Part shown: piece after piece, positions 53,050-60,758 of the stretch | How the letters are laid out: the number at the start of each line of letters is the position of its first letter | Numbering within the stretch: the first letter of the stretch is position 1 | Assembly (NCBI GenBank): GCA_947566645.1 | Contig: CANOKL010000024.1 | Span: forward strand, 1 to 60,758 | DNA: 60,758 nt | Reading direction: 5' to 3' | Source of the DNA: an uncultured Lachnospiraceae bacterium | GTDB taxonomy: Bacteria; Bacillota; Clostridia; Lachnospirales; Lachnospiraceae | Notes under the pieces: generated by a model | The model's database searches: none | What the model saw: only the letters and a program-made list of their open reading frames with translations | What the model was told of the DNA's origin: nothing | Translations under genes and position numbers: made by a program

Positions 53050-54291
53050 TCAAATAGATTTTAAATAGTAACGCATACATCCATAATATCCTATTGCTGC
53101 AAATACCCCTGCTGCTTTTGAAAGTACATGATCATCGAACCGGTATTCCGGACTGTGAAGTCCAGGAATTTCCTTCTGATCTGCAGGGCGGATCCCGATA
53201 AACATGTATACAGACGGCACTCTTCTGCTATATTCCGAGAAATTCTCACCCCCCAGATTGTCCTCCTCAATTATATACACCTGCTCCGATCCGCAAATCT
53301 TAGCAGCAGCGCTTCTCACTCCGTCCAGAAGATTCGCGTCATTCTCTACAGCGCTGCCATGAATCTGTACATCCACATCACAGAGGGCTCCATATACATC
53401 ACAGACTGCCTTTGCTTCTTTCTCCAGTTCCCGCCCCATCGTTTCCAGCGTCTCACGCCTGGCTGCTCTCATGGTTCCTCCGAACTCACAGATCCCGGGA
53501 ATAATATTTCTCACTCCCGGATCTCCGGCCTGCATATAAGTCACAGACATAACCTTAGACTCCGTACCGCTGATTTTTCTCGCCAGAATCGCCGGTATAT
53601 GCTGATAGATCTCACTCGCTGCAGCAATAGGATCGATTGCCTGCTCTGGCCAGGATGCATGTCCTTTCTGCCCGGTAATCTTCACCCGGAATGAACCAAC
53701 ACCGCCAAACGCGCACCTTCTGGCAATTCCAATCCTTCCGCTCTCTATAGACGGCCATCCATGGGCAGCAAACGCCATATCAACCCCGGGCGACTCCAAC
53801 ACCCGGTCTTCGTTTATCAATGTGTCCGCACCTTTTCCAACTTCCTCACCCGGCTGAAACACAAATTTAATACACCCGCCCCATTCCTCCCGGATCTCTG
53901 ACAGAATCTTCGCTGCACCAATAAGCCATGAGGCATGGCCGTCATGACCGCACGCATGCATGCATCCTGGGTTTTTAGATCGGTACTGTGTCTCCACCTT
54001 CTCTTCAAGGGGAAGCGCATCAATATCTGCCCGTAAAAGAACTGTTTTTCCTTCTCCCTTCCCTCCCCGCATAACCGCAATAATTCCGCTGCCCCCTGCC
54101 TTATGCTCCTGCACCAGAAGTCCGGGAATCTTCCTTAGCTCACGGCTGATAATTTCATGGGTTTTCGGAAGCTTCATTCCGAGCTCCGGATACTGATGAA
54201 GCTCACGCCTGATCTCTATGAGCTCCGGTTCTATCTCCTTTGCCGTCTTTTTGATTCTTTCCATCACAGTTTTCTCTCCCAGTTCCGCCAT
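53050..54291 (-). CDS. M20 family amidohydrolase/carboxypeptidase
   Basis: 413 residues; start chosen at the ATG five bases after AGAGGTGG. Metal-ligand motif CMHACGHDGHASWLIGAA, FQPGEEVGKGADTLI, FAAHGWPSIESG, and a dimerisation domain with FRVKITGQKGHASWPEQAIDPIAAASE. This is the amidohydrolase (hippurate/IAA-amino-acid hydrolase) branch; it frees an amino acid from an N-acyl or aminoacyl conjugate in the cytoplasm. Placed directly after an amino-acid importer, it probably hydrolyses the imported compound. Confidence 0.92.
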   Translation of the reverse strand: MAELGEKTVMERIKKTAKEIEPELIEIRRELHQYPELGMKLPKTHEIISRELRKIPGLLVQEHKAGGSGIIAVMRGGKGEGKTVLLRADIDALPLEEKVETQYRSKNPGCMHACGHDGHASWLIGAAKILSEIREEWGGCIKFVFQPGEEVGKGADTLINEDRVLESPGVDMAFAAHGWPSIESGRIGIARRCAFGGVGSFRVKITGQKGHASWPEQAIDPIAAASEIYQHIPAILARKISGTESKVMSVTYMQAGDPGVRNIIPGICEFGGTMRAARRETLETMGRELEKEAKAVCDVYGALCDVDVQIHGSAVENDANLLDGVRSAAAKICGSEQVYIIEEDNLGGENFSEYSRRVPSVYMFIGIRPADQKEIPGLHSPEYRFDDHVLSKAAGVFAAIGYYGCMRYYLKSI

Positions 54292-54358
54292 ACTGCCCAC
54301 CTCTTTCATATACACTTTAAGGCCCGCACCACTATGCGGACCTTATTTTATACATATC

Positions 54359-55117
54359 TTATTTCCGATTTACAAAATTCAGGAACTGCTGAATCCTGGG
54401 ATTCTCCGGATGATCAATAATCTCCTCCGGAGTGCCGTCTGCTGCAATATGACCACCGTCCATGAACAAGATCCGGCTCGCAACCTCCCTTGCAAATCCA
54501 ATCTCATGCGTCACAAGAATCATAGTCGTTCCATCCTCCGCAAGAGATTTAATCGTATTCAGCACTTCGCCCACAAGTTCGGGATCCAATGCAGAAGTCG
54601 GTTCATCGAACAACACTACATTGGGATTCACGGCCAGGGCTCTCGCAATTCCAACCCTCTGCTGTTGTCCGCCGGACAATTTAGACGGATAAAAATCCTT
54701 CCTCTCTCCCATACCAACCTTTTCAAGTAATTGAATGGCAGTTTTTCTTGCCTCGTCCTTTGATTTTTTCTGGACAACAACCAATGCCTCCATAACGTTT
54801 TCAAGTGCTGTTTTATTTTTAAACAAATTATAGCTCTGAAATACCATAGAGGTATGTTTGCGGAGCTCCAGAACCTCTCTCTTCGTATGCTTCTTTGCAT
54901 CCACCGTAACATTTCCAATCGTAATTCGTCCTTCTGTCGGAACTGTCAGGTAATTCAGACACCTCAGCAATGTGGATTTTCCGGTTCCCGAAGGCCCGAG
55001 TATTGCAATTACCTCATTTTTATTGATCGTTAAGTTGATATCTTCCAAAACCTTTGTATCTGCATCAAATTCTTTATAAAGATGCTCAATCTTTACCAGT
55101 TGTGTCTCTGTTCCCAT
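54359..55117 (-). CDS. Polar amino-acid ABC transporter ATP-binding protein (GlnQ type)
   Basis: 252 residues; Walker [14 protein letters not shown]-loop [11 protein letters not shown], signature LSGGQQQR, Walker [15 protein letters not shown]-loop [11 protein letters not shown]. ATPase of a PAAT-family importer; last of the three transporter genes. Confidence 0.95.
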   Translation of the reverse strand: MGTETQLVKIEHLYKEFDADTKVLEDINLTINKNEVIAILGPSGTGKSTLLRCLNYLTVPTEGRITIGNVTVDAKKHTKREVLELRKHTSMVFQSYNLFKNKTALENVMEALVVVQKKSKDEARKTAIQLLEKVGMGERKDFYPSKLSGGQQQRVGIARALAVNPNVVLFDEPTSALDPELVGEVLNTIKSLAEDGTTMILVTHEIGFAREVASRILFMDGGHIAADGTPEEIIDHPENPRIQQFLNFVNRK

Positions 55118-55143
55118 CTTTTTCTCAATCTTTCTGATTTACA

Positions 55144-56025
55144 TTATTCCTGAATCAACTGTGTCATATCTGCATACATCCATTTTTCAGTGATCTTTGC
55201 AATTGTTCCGTCGTCGAGCATTTCCTGAAGTACCTTGTTAAGCTCATCTCTGAGTGCTGCTCCTTCATCTGTCTTAGCCAGAAAATATGCCACGTTATTT
55301 GCCATCAGGTTTTCCTCAAAGAACCGGAAATCCGCGCCCTCATTATTGTGTGAAAACGCATTTACGTTAGTGGTAGTATTGGCATACGCGTCAATTCTTT
55401 CAAGCATCAGGTCATTCATACCTACCGCACTGTCTTCATAGAGCTTCACTTCAAATCCTATCTCTGCACCAAGATCTTCAATAATGGTCTGTGCTGCCTG
55501 TCCATTCGTACAGCCGACCACCTTACCCTTAAGATCCTGCACGGTCTTATAGCTGCTGCTGTTATTTACAATCACACACTGCGCGTCCCCATAATATGGA
55601 ATAGTTGCATTATACTTTTCTACTCTCTCTGGTTTTACTGCTGTACAATTGGCAACTACATCCGCACGTGCGGTATCAAGCTCTCCCCACATCGCATCAA
55701 ACGCCGCCTGCTTTACTTCTACTTCCCAGCCTGTACGTTTCTCAATCTCGGCCCACATCTCAGCATCAATTCCGGTCCATGTTCCATCATCTGCAAGAAG
55801 TGTATAGGGCTCTCCTGTGCCTGACGTTACAAGTGTTACTCTCCGGTCCGAATATCCTGTATCCGTTCCCTCATCTGAACTGCCTTCTGACTCTTTCTCA
55901 TCTGTTCCGGAATCTTCCTTACCAGACTCCGCCTTGCCAGAATCATCAGAACTGCTGTTTCCGCATCCAGCTGCTGTCATTGCCATTGCCGCTGCCAGTA
56001 ATACTGCTAACAAACGTCTTTTCAT
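55144..56025 (-). CDS. Amino-acid ABC transporter substrate-binding lipoprotein
   Basis: 293 residues. Lipoprotein signal MKRRLLAVLLAAAMAMT with lipobox AAGC (Cys21), an acidic Ser/Glu/Asp tether to residue 55, then a bacterial extracellular solute-binding family 3 domain (GEPYTLLADDGTWTGIDAEMWAEIEKRTGWEVEV, DLKGKVVGCTNGQAAQ). It binds an amino acid or small derivative at the outer membrane face of the cell membrane. Specificity is not predictable. Confidence 0.94.
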   Translation of the reverse strand: MKRRLLAVLLAAAMAMTAAGCGNSSSDDSGKAESGKEDSGTDEKESEGSSDEGTDTGYSDRRVTLVTSGTGEPYTLLADDGTWTGIDAEMWAEIEKRTGWEVEVKQAAFDAMWGELDTARADVVANCTAVKPERVEKYNATIPYYGDAQCVIVNNSSSYKTVQDLKGKVVGCTNGQAAQTIIEDLGAEIGFEVKLYEDSAVGMNDLMLERIDAYANTTTNVNAFSHNNEGADFRFFEENLMANNVAYFLAKTDEGAALRDELNKVLQEMLDDGTIAKITEKWMYADMTQLIQE

Positions 56026-56144
56026 AATTTTTTCTCCTTTTCTTTCATAATAATCCTCTATATCTTAAAAAGAAACTTCCAGGACCACACAAGCATATAA
56101 CCTTGTTAATCTAAGGAACTGGAACATCTTATTAAGAACATGAT

Positions 56145-56807
56145 CTAATACATCGTTGAACACTTCTTTTCCAGAAACTTATGTACTAATCCAAGTATAA
56201 ATATAATGACCCAGTAAATAAGCATAACTGCCGCATAAATTTCAAAATATCTGAATGTTCTCGCGCCCTCAATCTTGGCTGCCCCCATAAGGTCCGGAAC
56301 GCCGAGCATAAATGCCAGTGATGTCTGTTTAATCAGATTAATAATATCGTTAAACAAGGGCGGCAGCGCAACACGCACCGCCTGTGGAATAATGATTCTG
56401 CGCACTAACTGCAGATTCGTCATTCCCAGAGAATAGGCCGCCTCCTTCTGGCCTTCATCCACAGAAAGAAGAGCCCCCCTGATACTCTCGGACATAAACG
56501 CCCCCATGTTCAGACTCATCACCACCGCAACCGCAATCAGCGGCGTCATATCGCGGACAAAAGCACTGTAAAGGGCAATTCCATAATAAAAGAAATACAG
56601 CTGTGCCACAATCGGAGTTCCCCTCATAATTGAGACATACACCCTTGTGAACTGGTAAAGTGCCGGTATCCTGTAGTAGCCGATAACGGCAATAATCACT
56701 CCAACCAGCAATGCAAAAACCGTTGCCGCTAATGTCAGCTCAAACGTAACATTAACTTTACTTGCAATAACTGGAAGAACCTCCAGAAAATAACTTACTT
56801 TAAACAT
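56145..56807 (-). CDS. Amino-acid ABC transporter permease
   Basis: 220 residues, His/Glu/Gln/Arg/opine family, about five helices. EAA-type loop EGQKEAAYSLGMTNLQLVRRIIIPQAVRVALPPLFND, split across residues 135-175. First gene of the operon; the binding-protein gene follows after 119 bp. Confidence 0.94.
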   Translation of the reverse strand: MFKVSYFLEVLPVIASKVNVTFELTLAATVFALLVGVIIAVIGYYRIPALYQFTRVYVSIMRGTPIVAQLYFFYYGIALYSAFVRDMTPLIAVAVVMSLNMGAFMSESIRGALLSVDEGQKEAAYSLGMTNLQLVRRIIIPQAVRVALPPLFNDIINLIKQTSLAFMLGVPDLMGAAKIEGARTFRYFEIYAAVMLIYWVIIFILGLVHKFLEKKCSTMY

Positions 56808-57064
56808 CTCATCTTCTCCAGACTCTTATTAGACTTTTTTCTACAGCTTATTTTAACTTTTTTCGCATTTTTTTCATCGTCATTCATATACAAACGGAAA
56901 ATTTTATTTTGTAGCATTTGCACATTTTCTATGAATGCTTGTAATTATAAGCATTTTCTATCTCCAGACGGCTCCTTAGGAACAGTTTAAAGGTCATGCA
57001 TTTCATATTCACATGAAACGCATGACCCTCTTGCTATACAATCGTACAGGTGGAATGCTGCTAT
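56808..57064 (-). other. Intergenic control region of the amino-acid operon
   Basis: No gene. An inverted repeat AATGCTT-N8-AAGCATT (56934-56955) is the best operator candidate, about 130 bp before the first start codon. No convincing promoter pair was found. A hairpin repeat occupies 56990-57027. Confidence 0.4.
56990..57027. repeat. Hairpin repeat related to the 26852 MITE-like element
   Basis: GGTCATGCATTTCAT pairs with ATGAAACGCATGACC with one mismatch. The left arm matches 26869 onward in the MITE-like element, suggesting a solo end of the same family. It may also act as a terminator between converging or tandem units. Confidence 0.5.
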
Positions 57065-57625
57065 TTACATCTTTTCATACTTCTTCTTAAGCCTTCGTAT
57101 TCCGATCCCACAGTGGATAAACAGACACACATACACGACAAACAACACCAGGAAAATTCCTGCCAGCACCTTTGCCGCCACATACTCCTCCCTGATGCTT
57201 TGCGATACCTGAAGCAGAAGCTGCGGCATCACGCAGCACAGGAACACAATCAGAAGAGGAACCATCCTCCGTTTAAAAATTCTCTGCACCATCTCCAGCC
57301 TTGAGTAGTTATCACTGAATATTTCCAGATCCTCTTCTGCCGGTTCCACCGGCTTTCTGAAATAGCTAAAGCCATTTACTTCAAAGAGGTATTCCCATCC
57401 ATAATCACGGTACAGCTGCAGGTATTCTGTCTTTTCCCCTCTCTCTGCCTGGTCAAAATCCAGCCTGTATACAACCTCTTCGGGAGTGCATTTGTCAAAA
57501 AAGTAGAAACCCGGCAGCACATATCGCCGGAACTTCCATCCAGCCCTGTGCTGCTCTGTCAGAAACTGTTCCTCAATCTCATAGTCTGTAATTGTCCAAA
57601 GCCGGAATAAAACTTTACTCTCCAT
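57065..57625 (-). CDS. DUF2812 domain membrane protein
   Basis: 186 residues from the ATG eight bases after GGGGGA. DUF2812 block LFRLWTITDYEIEEQFLTEQHRAGWKFRRYVLPGFYFFDKC, YRDYGWEYLFEVNGFSYFRKP, then two C-terminal membrane helices (about 120-140 and 150-172). Such proteins are almost always encoded with a PadR regulator, as here (11-bp overlap), and are its probable regulatory partner. Function unknown. Confidence 0.92.
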   Translation of the reverse strand: MESKVLFRLWTITDYEIEEQFLTEQHRAGWKFRRYVLPGFYFFDKCTPEEVVYRLDFDQAERGEKTEYLQLYRDYGWEYLFEVNGFSYFRKPVEPAEEDLEIFSDNYSRLEMVQRIFKRRMVPLLIVFLCCVMPQLLLQVSQSIREEYVAAKVLAGIFLVLFVVYVCLFIHCGIGIRRLKKKYEKM

Positions 57626-57941
57626 TCTGATATTCCCCCTTACTGTTTTTATATAACCGTTCAATTCTTCGAAGTTCTATGCCAAGGATCTCCTGCCCCA
57701 GCTCTGTAATCCTGTACAGCTTTCTCTTTTCTTCTTCCCGTATGAACCTGATCAGCCCGTCCTTCTCCATCTTAGACAAAGTACCGTACATGGTTCCAGG
57801 GCTTATAGACACCTCCCCGCCAGTCATTGCCTTTACCCTCTGTCCGATGTTATAACCGTGCATCTCCTCCTGTAAGCAGAACAATATGTAAAAGCCAGTT
57901 TCTGTCATAGGGACATAAACTCTTCTGATTCTCTCCTGCAT
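57615..57941 (-). CDS. PadR-family transcriptional regulator
   Basis: 108 residues; start chosen at the ATG five bases after AAAGGAAAGG. Winged helix with YVPMTETGFYILFCLQEEMHGYNIGQRV, SISPGTMYGTLSKMEKDGLI and KRKLYRITELG. Represses its own PadR-DUF2812 operon in most known cases. The palindrome inside its promoter supports this. Confidence 0.94.
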   Translation of the reverse strand: MQERIRRVYVPMTETGFYILFCLQEEMHGYNIGQRVKAMTGGEVSISPGTMYGTLSKMEKDGLIRFIREEEKRKLYRITELGQEILGIELRRIERLYKNSKGEYQNGE

Positions 57942-57977
57942 AAATACCTTTCCTTTCCATGACTGTATCCCTCCATG

Positions 57978-58045
57978 ATACATCGCATCCCAATATATCA
58001 CATTTCAATACATCGTACCTCGTTATATAAAATATATCATACTTC
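57978..58045 (-). promoter_or_regulatory. Four iteron-like PadR site repeats
   Basis: On the plus strand ATACATCGCATCCC, ATATATCACATTTC, ATACATCGTACCTC and ATATATCATACTTC start at 57978, 57993, 58008 and 58032. They are spaced 15, 15 and 24 bp and share ATAYATCNYAYYYC. The last overlaps the promoter. Confidence 0.6.
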
Positions 58046-58059
58046 GATATACATGTCAA
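58031..58059 (-). promoter_or_regulatory. padR promoter
   Basis: TTGACA (58059-58054), 17 bases, TATATT (58036-58031) on the minus strand. An ATATC-N7-GATAT palindrome fills the spacer, a classic repressor position. Confidence 0.72.
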
Positions 58060-58080
58060 TTATTTAATAATATACTTATT

Positions 58081-58360
58081 TGCACTTACCTGTCACGGCT
58101 TCCGCATCTATGCACTGACCTTCCTTGTAAATGGGTTTAATATTTTTGGCTCCTCCTTCTTCACCGCACTGAATAACGGAGCAGTCTCTGCGATCATCTC
58201 TTTTCTGAGAACCCTTGTTTTTCAGATAGTCGCCCTGCTTATACTGCCCCTCATTCTCGGCATTGACGGCATCTGGTCAGCCGTACTCGTGTCAGAGCTT
58301 ATAACGCTGATCCTGACCACAGTATTTCTTATTAAAAAAAGAACTGTTTACCATTATTAG
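58081..58360 (+). pseudogene. MATE efflux protein, C-terminal fragment
   Basis: The frame GFRIYALTFLVNGFNIFGSS, FFTALNNGAVSAIISFLRTL, VFQIVALLILPLILGIDGIW, SAVLVSELITLIL ends at the TAG 58358-58360. It is the last two to three helices of a MatE/NorM-type transporter. No start codon or ribosome site; upstream DNA is the padR promoter region, so the other three quarters are lost. Confidence 0.75.
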
Positions 58361-58432
58361 CGGACAGCAGATTTTCCAGAACGTATCTGAAAAGCGCCGG
58401 AATGAAGATTACGGAAATGATTTTCAGGCACT

Positions 58433-58485
58433 GTCTCGTACAGCCTTGCATCATTAACAGTGAATCATGCAAGGCTGCACGAGAC
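58433..58485. repeat. 19-bp-arm inverted repeat after the MATE fragment
   Basis: GTCTCGTACAGCCTTGCAT (58433-58451) and ATGCAAGGCTGCACGAGAC (58467-58485) pair with one mismatch. No T-run. It lies between the MATE fragment and the 3' end of the converging XRE gene. Confidence 0.6.
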
Positions 58486-58488
58486 GGT

Positions 58489-59004
58489 TTAACAATCTGA
58501 GTTTTTATGAAGCATCCTTCTCTTCGCAGCCTGTACCTTTGCCCCATACCTGCTAGTAAACAAGGCTCCCAGAAGGAGCACCCCGAAAACCAGTCCCAGA
58601 GAAAAATCAGCTATATTTTCGTATACACCCGTAGAAGCCAGCCCCCGTATATCCAGATATCCATACACACAAAATGCTGCAATTGCAGCCAGAAACACGC
58701 CGCACAGCCTTCTTGAAAGCATAACCTTTTCCTGATTCTCATAATCTGCAACCTTACGTAACATTTCTTCTGTTTTCTTATCCTTCATATCTGTCTTCCT
58801 TTCTCCATCTAAAAATTCCTCAATGCTAACCTCAAAGTAATCTGCGATATCAATCACCAGGTCGAGATCCGGCATGTTCACACCGTTCTCCCATCGTGAT
58901 ACGCTCCGGTTCGTCACACCGAACCGCTCTGCAAGCTGCTCCTGGGTTAATCCCTTCTCCCTTCGCAGCTCCTTCAAAAACCTCCCCGTTTTCTTCTGGT
59001 CCAT
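58489..59004 (-). CDS. XRE-family transcriptional regulator with C-terminal membrane helices
   Basis: 171 residues; the ATG (MDQKKTGRFLKELRREKG) follows GGAGGAG. Helix-turn-helix 4-60 (LTQEQLAERFGVTNRSVSRWENGVNMPDLDLVIDIADYFEVSIEEFLDG), a charged linker, and two membrane helices (about 98-118 and 132-152). Membrane-tethered XRE regulators of this type are common in Clostridia; target unknown. Confidence 0.92.
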   Translation of the reverse strand: MDQKKTGRFLKELRREKGLTQEQLAERFGVTNRSVSRWENGVNMPDLDLVIDIADYFEVSIEEFLDGERKTDMKDKKTEEMLRKVADYENQEKVMLSRRLCGVFLAAIAAFCVYGYLDIRGLASTGVYENIADFSLGLVFGVLLLGALFTSRYGAKVQAAKRRMLHKNSDC

Positions 59005-59106
59005 TTTTCTCCTCCTTTCATGAACAGAATAGAGCATTTCCCCCGAAAAGTACACGACACAGTGCGAGAATTACAACCTTTCAGGCAGTTCAGTATATTC
59101 CTGACA

Positions 59107-59120
59107 CGTAAATAGTAACC
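59107..59120. repeat. Dispersed hairpin repeat, half copy D
   Basis: CGTAAATAGTAACC matches the complement of the 18882 left arm (GTTACTATTCACGG) with a substitution. Opposite arm not found. The rest of 59005-59211 has no gene. Confidence 0.38.
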
Positions 59121-59175
59121 AGATCGCCATACTCCGGATGAAAAACTCCTCAACAACGAACAGGGCCATGCCTTG

Positions 59176-59205
59176 ACAAAAAAAAGAATGTGCCGGGGCA
59201 CATTC
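59176..59205 (-). terminator. Rho-independent terminator of the diguanylate cyclase gene
   Basis: GAATGTGC and GCACATTC form a perfect 8-bp stem with loop CCCG, followed on the minus strand by about nine T. It begins 7 bp after the stop codon. Confidence 0.88.
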
Positions 59206-59211
59206 CTTTTT

Positions 59212-60477
59212 TCACTCGCTGTCTCCATCTCTGACCAGCTTCGGGTATTTTGCCTTATTCCTACGCTTGCACTCATACATAATTGAGTCCGCGCTCTGAA
59301 TAATCTCATCCAGAGTCAGTGTATTATCCTTTCCGGGTATCTCAACAATACCGAAGCTAAAGCTGCACTGATAATCCGAAAAGTCACTCATCTGGAATTC
59401 CTTTAAGATCTCCTCCATCTTCCGGTCCATCAGTTCCTTGATGCAGCCTGTAAGTACCAGACAGAACTCGTCCCCTCCGGTCCGTGCAAATGTATCGCCT
59501 GTCCGGAAATTCCGCTTAATCAGCTCTACAAAATTCTGAATATACATATCTCCTTCCATATGTCCGAAGGTATCATTCACATATTTCAAACCGTCCAGAT
59601 CAAAATAGCAGAAGGTGGCTTCCTGATGCTCCCGCAGAATCATATCCATATATTCGTCAAAAAACAGACGGTTCTTAATTCCGGTCCCGGGATCATGATA
59701 TGCCTTACTGGTCAGGCTTCTTGCCGCCTGCTTCTCCTCAGTCACATCTACTACAATATGTACACCGGACAGATGCCCCTTCCATTCAACCATAAATGAA
59801 GTAACACGGTAGTGCTTGTCACCTACGTCGTCAATCTCCCACACATGATACTGTTCCGCATCATTCCAGTGCAGAAGCTCATTCTGAAATGAAAGCCGCT
59901 TTTTACAGGTCTTGCAAAATGTCTGATCAGCTGTTCCGTCCTTATTCTTCTTATTACAATATAAGATTTCCTTAGTCTCTGTATCCACAACAAGGAGCCA
60001 TTCCTTACGCTTACTAAGCATTCCCAGCAAAAGCTCATTATACCCTTCTATTGATTCCGCATGGCTCTGTGCCTTTGATGCCTCATCCTTCAGACCCCTC
60101 TCACGCTCCATAACCTGCTTCACCATAGTATCAAATGCTTCAGATAGCTCTCCCAGATAGCCAGGATTCCTGGAATACTCTCCCTTTGCCGCCTGCCTTG
60201 CTCTCCAGGCCAGAAGTTTCAGGTTCGAATGAAGGTTCTTCAGGTTCGTGCACAGAATATTATTTATCTCAGGAAACTTCACAGATAAATTTCCTTTGGA
60301 AAGTTCCGCCGAATACTCTTCCAGAGCTTCCATCATACTTCTAAGATCATTCAGTCCCTGCGCAAGCTCCATGCAAGACTCGTCAATCTCCGTCAGATTA
60401 AGACTTTCCTCCACTCTGGGCCCATAAAGAATACTCTTCAGATATTCCGCTAAAAGCCTGCTGCTCTTTTCTTCCAT
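59212..60477 (-). CDS. GGDEF diguanylate cyclase with PAS-like sensor
   Basis: 421 residues from the ATG that follows GAGGGTGGG. Residues 1-150 are helical, ending in a coiled coil (HAMP-like LSKGNLSVKFPEI). Residues 165-265 are PAS-like (KEWLLVVDTETKEILYCNKK) with a Cys pair in FCKTCKKR. Residues 270-415 are GGDEF with YFDLDGLKYVNDTFGHMEGD and intact active site RTGGDEF. An RTGD inhibitory site lies five residues before GGDEF. It makes cyclic di-GMP from GTP; no membrane segment, so it senses a cytoplasmic cue. Confidence 0.93.
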   Translation of the reverse strand: MEEKSSRLLAEYLKSILYGPRVEESLNLTEIDESCMELAQGLNDLRSMMEALEEYSAELSKGNLSVKFPEINNILCTNLKNLHSNLKLLAWRARQAAKGEYSRNPGYLGELSEAFDTMVKQVMERERGLKDEASKAQSHAESIEGYNELLLGMLSKRKEWLLVVDTETKEILYCNKKNKDGTADQTFCKTCKKRLSFQNELLHWNDAEQYHVWEIDDVGDKHYRVTSFMVEWKGHLSGVHIVVDVTEEKQAARSLTSKAYHDPGTGIKNRLFFDEYMDMILREHQEATFCYFDLDGLKYVNDTFGHMEGDMYIQNFVELIKRNFRTGDTFARTGGDEFCLVLTGCIKELMDRKMEEILKEFQMSDFSDYQCSFSFGIVEIPGKDNTLTLDEIIQSADSIMYECKRRNKAKYPKLVRDGDSE

Positions 60478-60634
60478 GATATATCCCACCCTCGCTGTTA
60501 AATTAATTCTGTCTGAGACCGGCATATCATTACCAGCCTTTCGATTGCTTGTTCTGCTTTTTCATTTTAACATAACTTTCCCTCTCTTACAATATCCCAA
60601 AAATTCAATTCTAGAAAATTTTTGAAAAAAGTTG

Positions 60635-60663
60635 TTGACAAGTGAATAGACATCGTATATAAT
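60635..60663 (+). promoter_or_regulatory. Consensus promoter of the tRNA gene
   Basis: TTGACA (60635-60640), 17 bases, TATAAT (60658-60663): a perfect sigma-A promoter, about 40 bp before the tRNA. Confidence 0.92.
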
Positions 60664-60704
60664 ATGTCTTGTGTCAAAGAGATGACCAAAAAAGTGAAGA
60701 TGAA

Positions 60705-60758
60705 CGGGGTGTGGCTCAGCTTGGCTAGAGCGCCTGGTTTGGGACCAGGAGGTCGCAG
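60705..60758 (+). tRNA. tRNA-Pro (anticodon TGG), 3' end beyond window
   Basis: Acceptor 5' strand CGGGGTG, D-arm GCTCAGCTTGGCTAGAGC, anticodon stem CCTGG/CCAGG around TTTGGGA with anticodon TGG. The T-arm and 3' acceptor strand lie past the window edge. Confidence 0.93.

Noticed and set aside
53063..53076. AAATAGTAACGC as another copy of the dispersed hairpin repeat
   Set aside because: Only about ten bases match and they lie in the coding end of the M20 gene; chance is likely.
60705..60758. tRNA end considered as an attachment site for an integrated element
   Set aside because: The 3' half of the tRNA is outside the window, and no integrase or repeated tRNA 3' end was seen.

Overview
This window looks like part of a gut Lachnospiraceae chromosome (Blautia / Ruminococcus gnavus / Mediterraneibacter type). 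The evidence is moderate GC, strong AGGAGG ribosome sites with some TTG and GTG starts, many FtsX-type ABC exporters paired with two-component systems, LytTR/GHKL regulators, and a minimal SufCB pair. No species can be fixed from the sequence alone.

Layout. 1-5.8 kb: a LacI-controlled sugar ABC importer (binding protein, two permeases) followed by a secreted glycoside hydrolase that runs off the left edge; its promoter is bracketed by two near-identical palindromic operators. 5.9-10 kb: a decayed peptide-export locus (NHLP-type ABC transporter and histidine kinase, each lacking its 5' end and meeting head to head), a methyltransferase and an AAA/PD-(D/E)XK protein. 10-44 kb: five ABC-transporter plus two-component modules, (a) 10.2-15.2, (b) 16.5-22.4, (c) 27.5-32.7, (d) 32.7-37.2 and (e) 39.8-44.0 kb. 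They resemble antimicrobial-peptide sensing and detoxification modules. Between them lie an Abi_2 (AbiD/F) gene with a structured leader RNA under its own promoter, a pentose/deoxysugar operon (fucose/arabinose isomerase-like protein, xylulokinase, DUF4867), and at 37-39 kb a scarred area with a possible polyvalent/BECR-like protein faced by a short convergent RNA.

44-48 kb holds an orphan LacI regulator, a transposase remnant, an AlbA_2-type ATP-binding protein with a heptad-repeat linker, and a DUF6339 pseudogene. 47.7-49.6 kb is a two-gene Suf (SmsCB-like) system. 49.7-56.8 kb is one co-directional operon: polar amino-acid ABC transporter, M20 amidohydrolase, PucR regulator, and a double-cubane (2-hydroxyacyl-CoA dehydratase family) protein fused to a PucR helix-turn-helix, which is the most unusual gene here. 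57-60.7 kb: a PadR-DUF2812 pair with an iteron-like control region, a MATE remnant, an XRE regulator, a diguanylate cyclase, and the start of a tRNA-Pro behind a consensus promoter.

The intergenic DNA is rich in small repeats: a MITE-like element with two partial relatives, a GTTACTATTCACGG hairpin family, perfect palindromes of 50 and 62 bp, and a 58-bp tandem repeat between sufC and sufB. No CRISPR array, complete insertion sequence, rRNA or replication origin was seen. All family assignments come from reading the sequence and recalling the families; nothing was searched.
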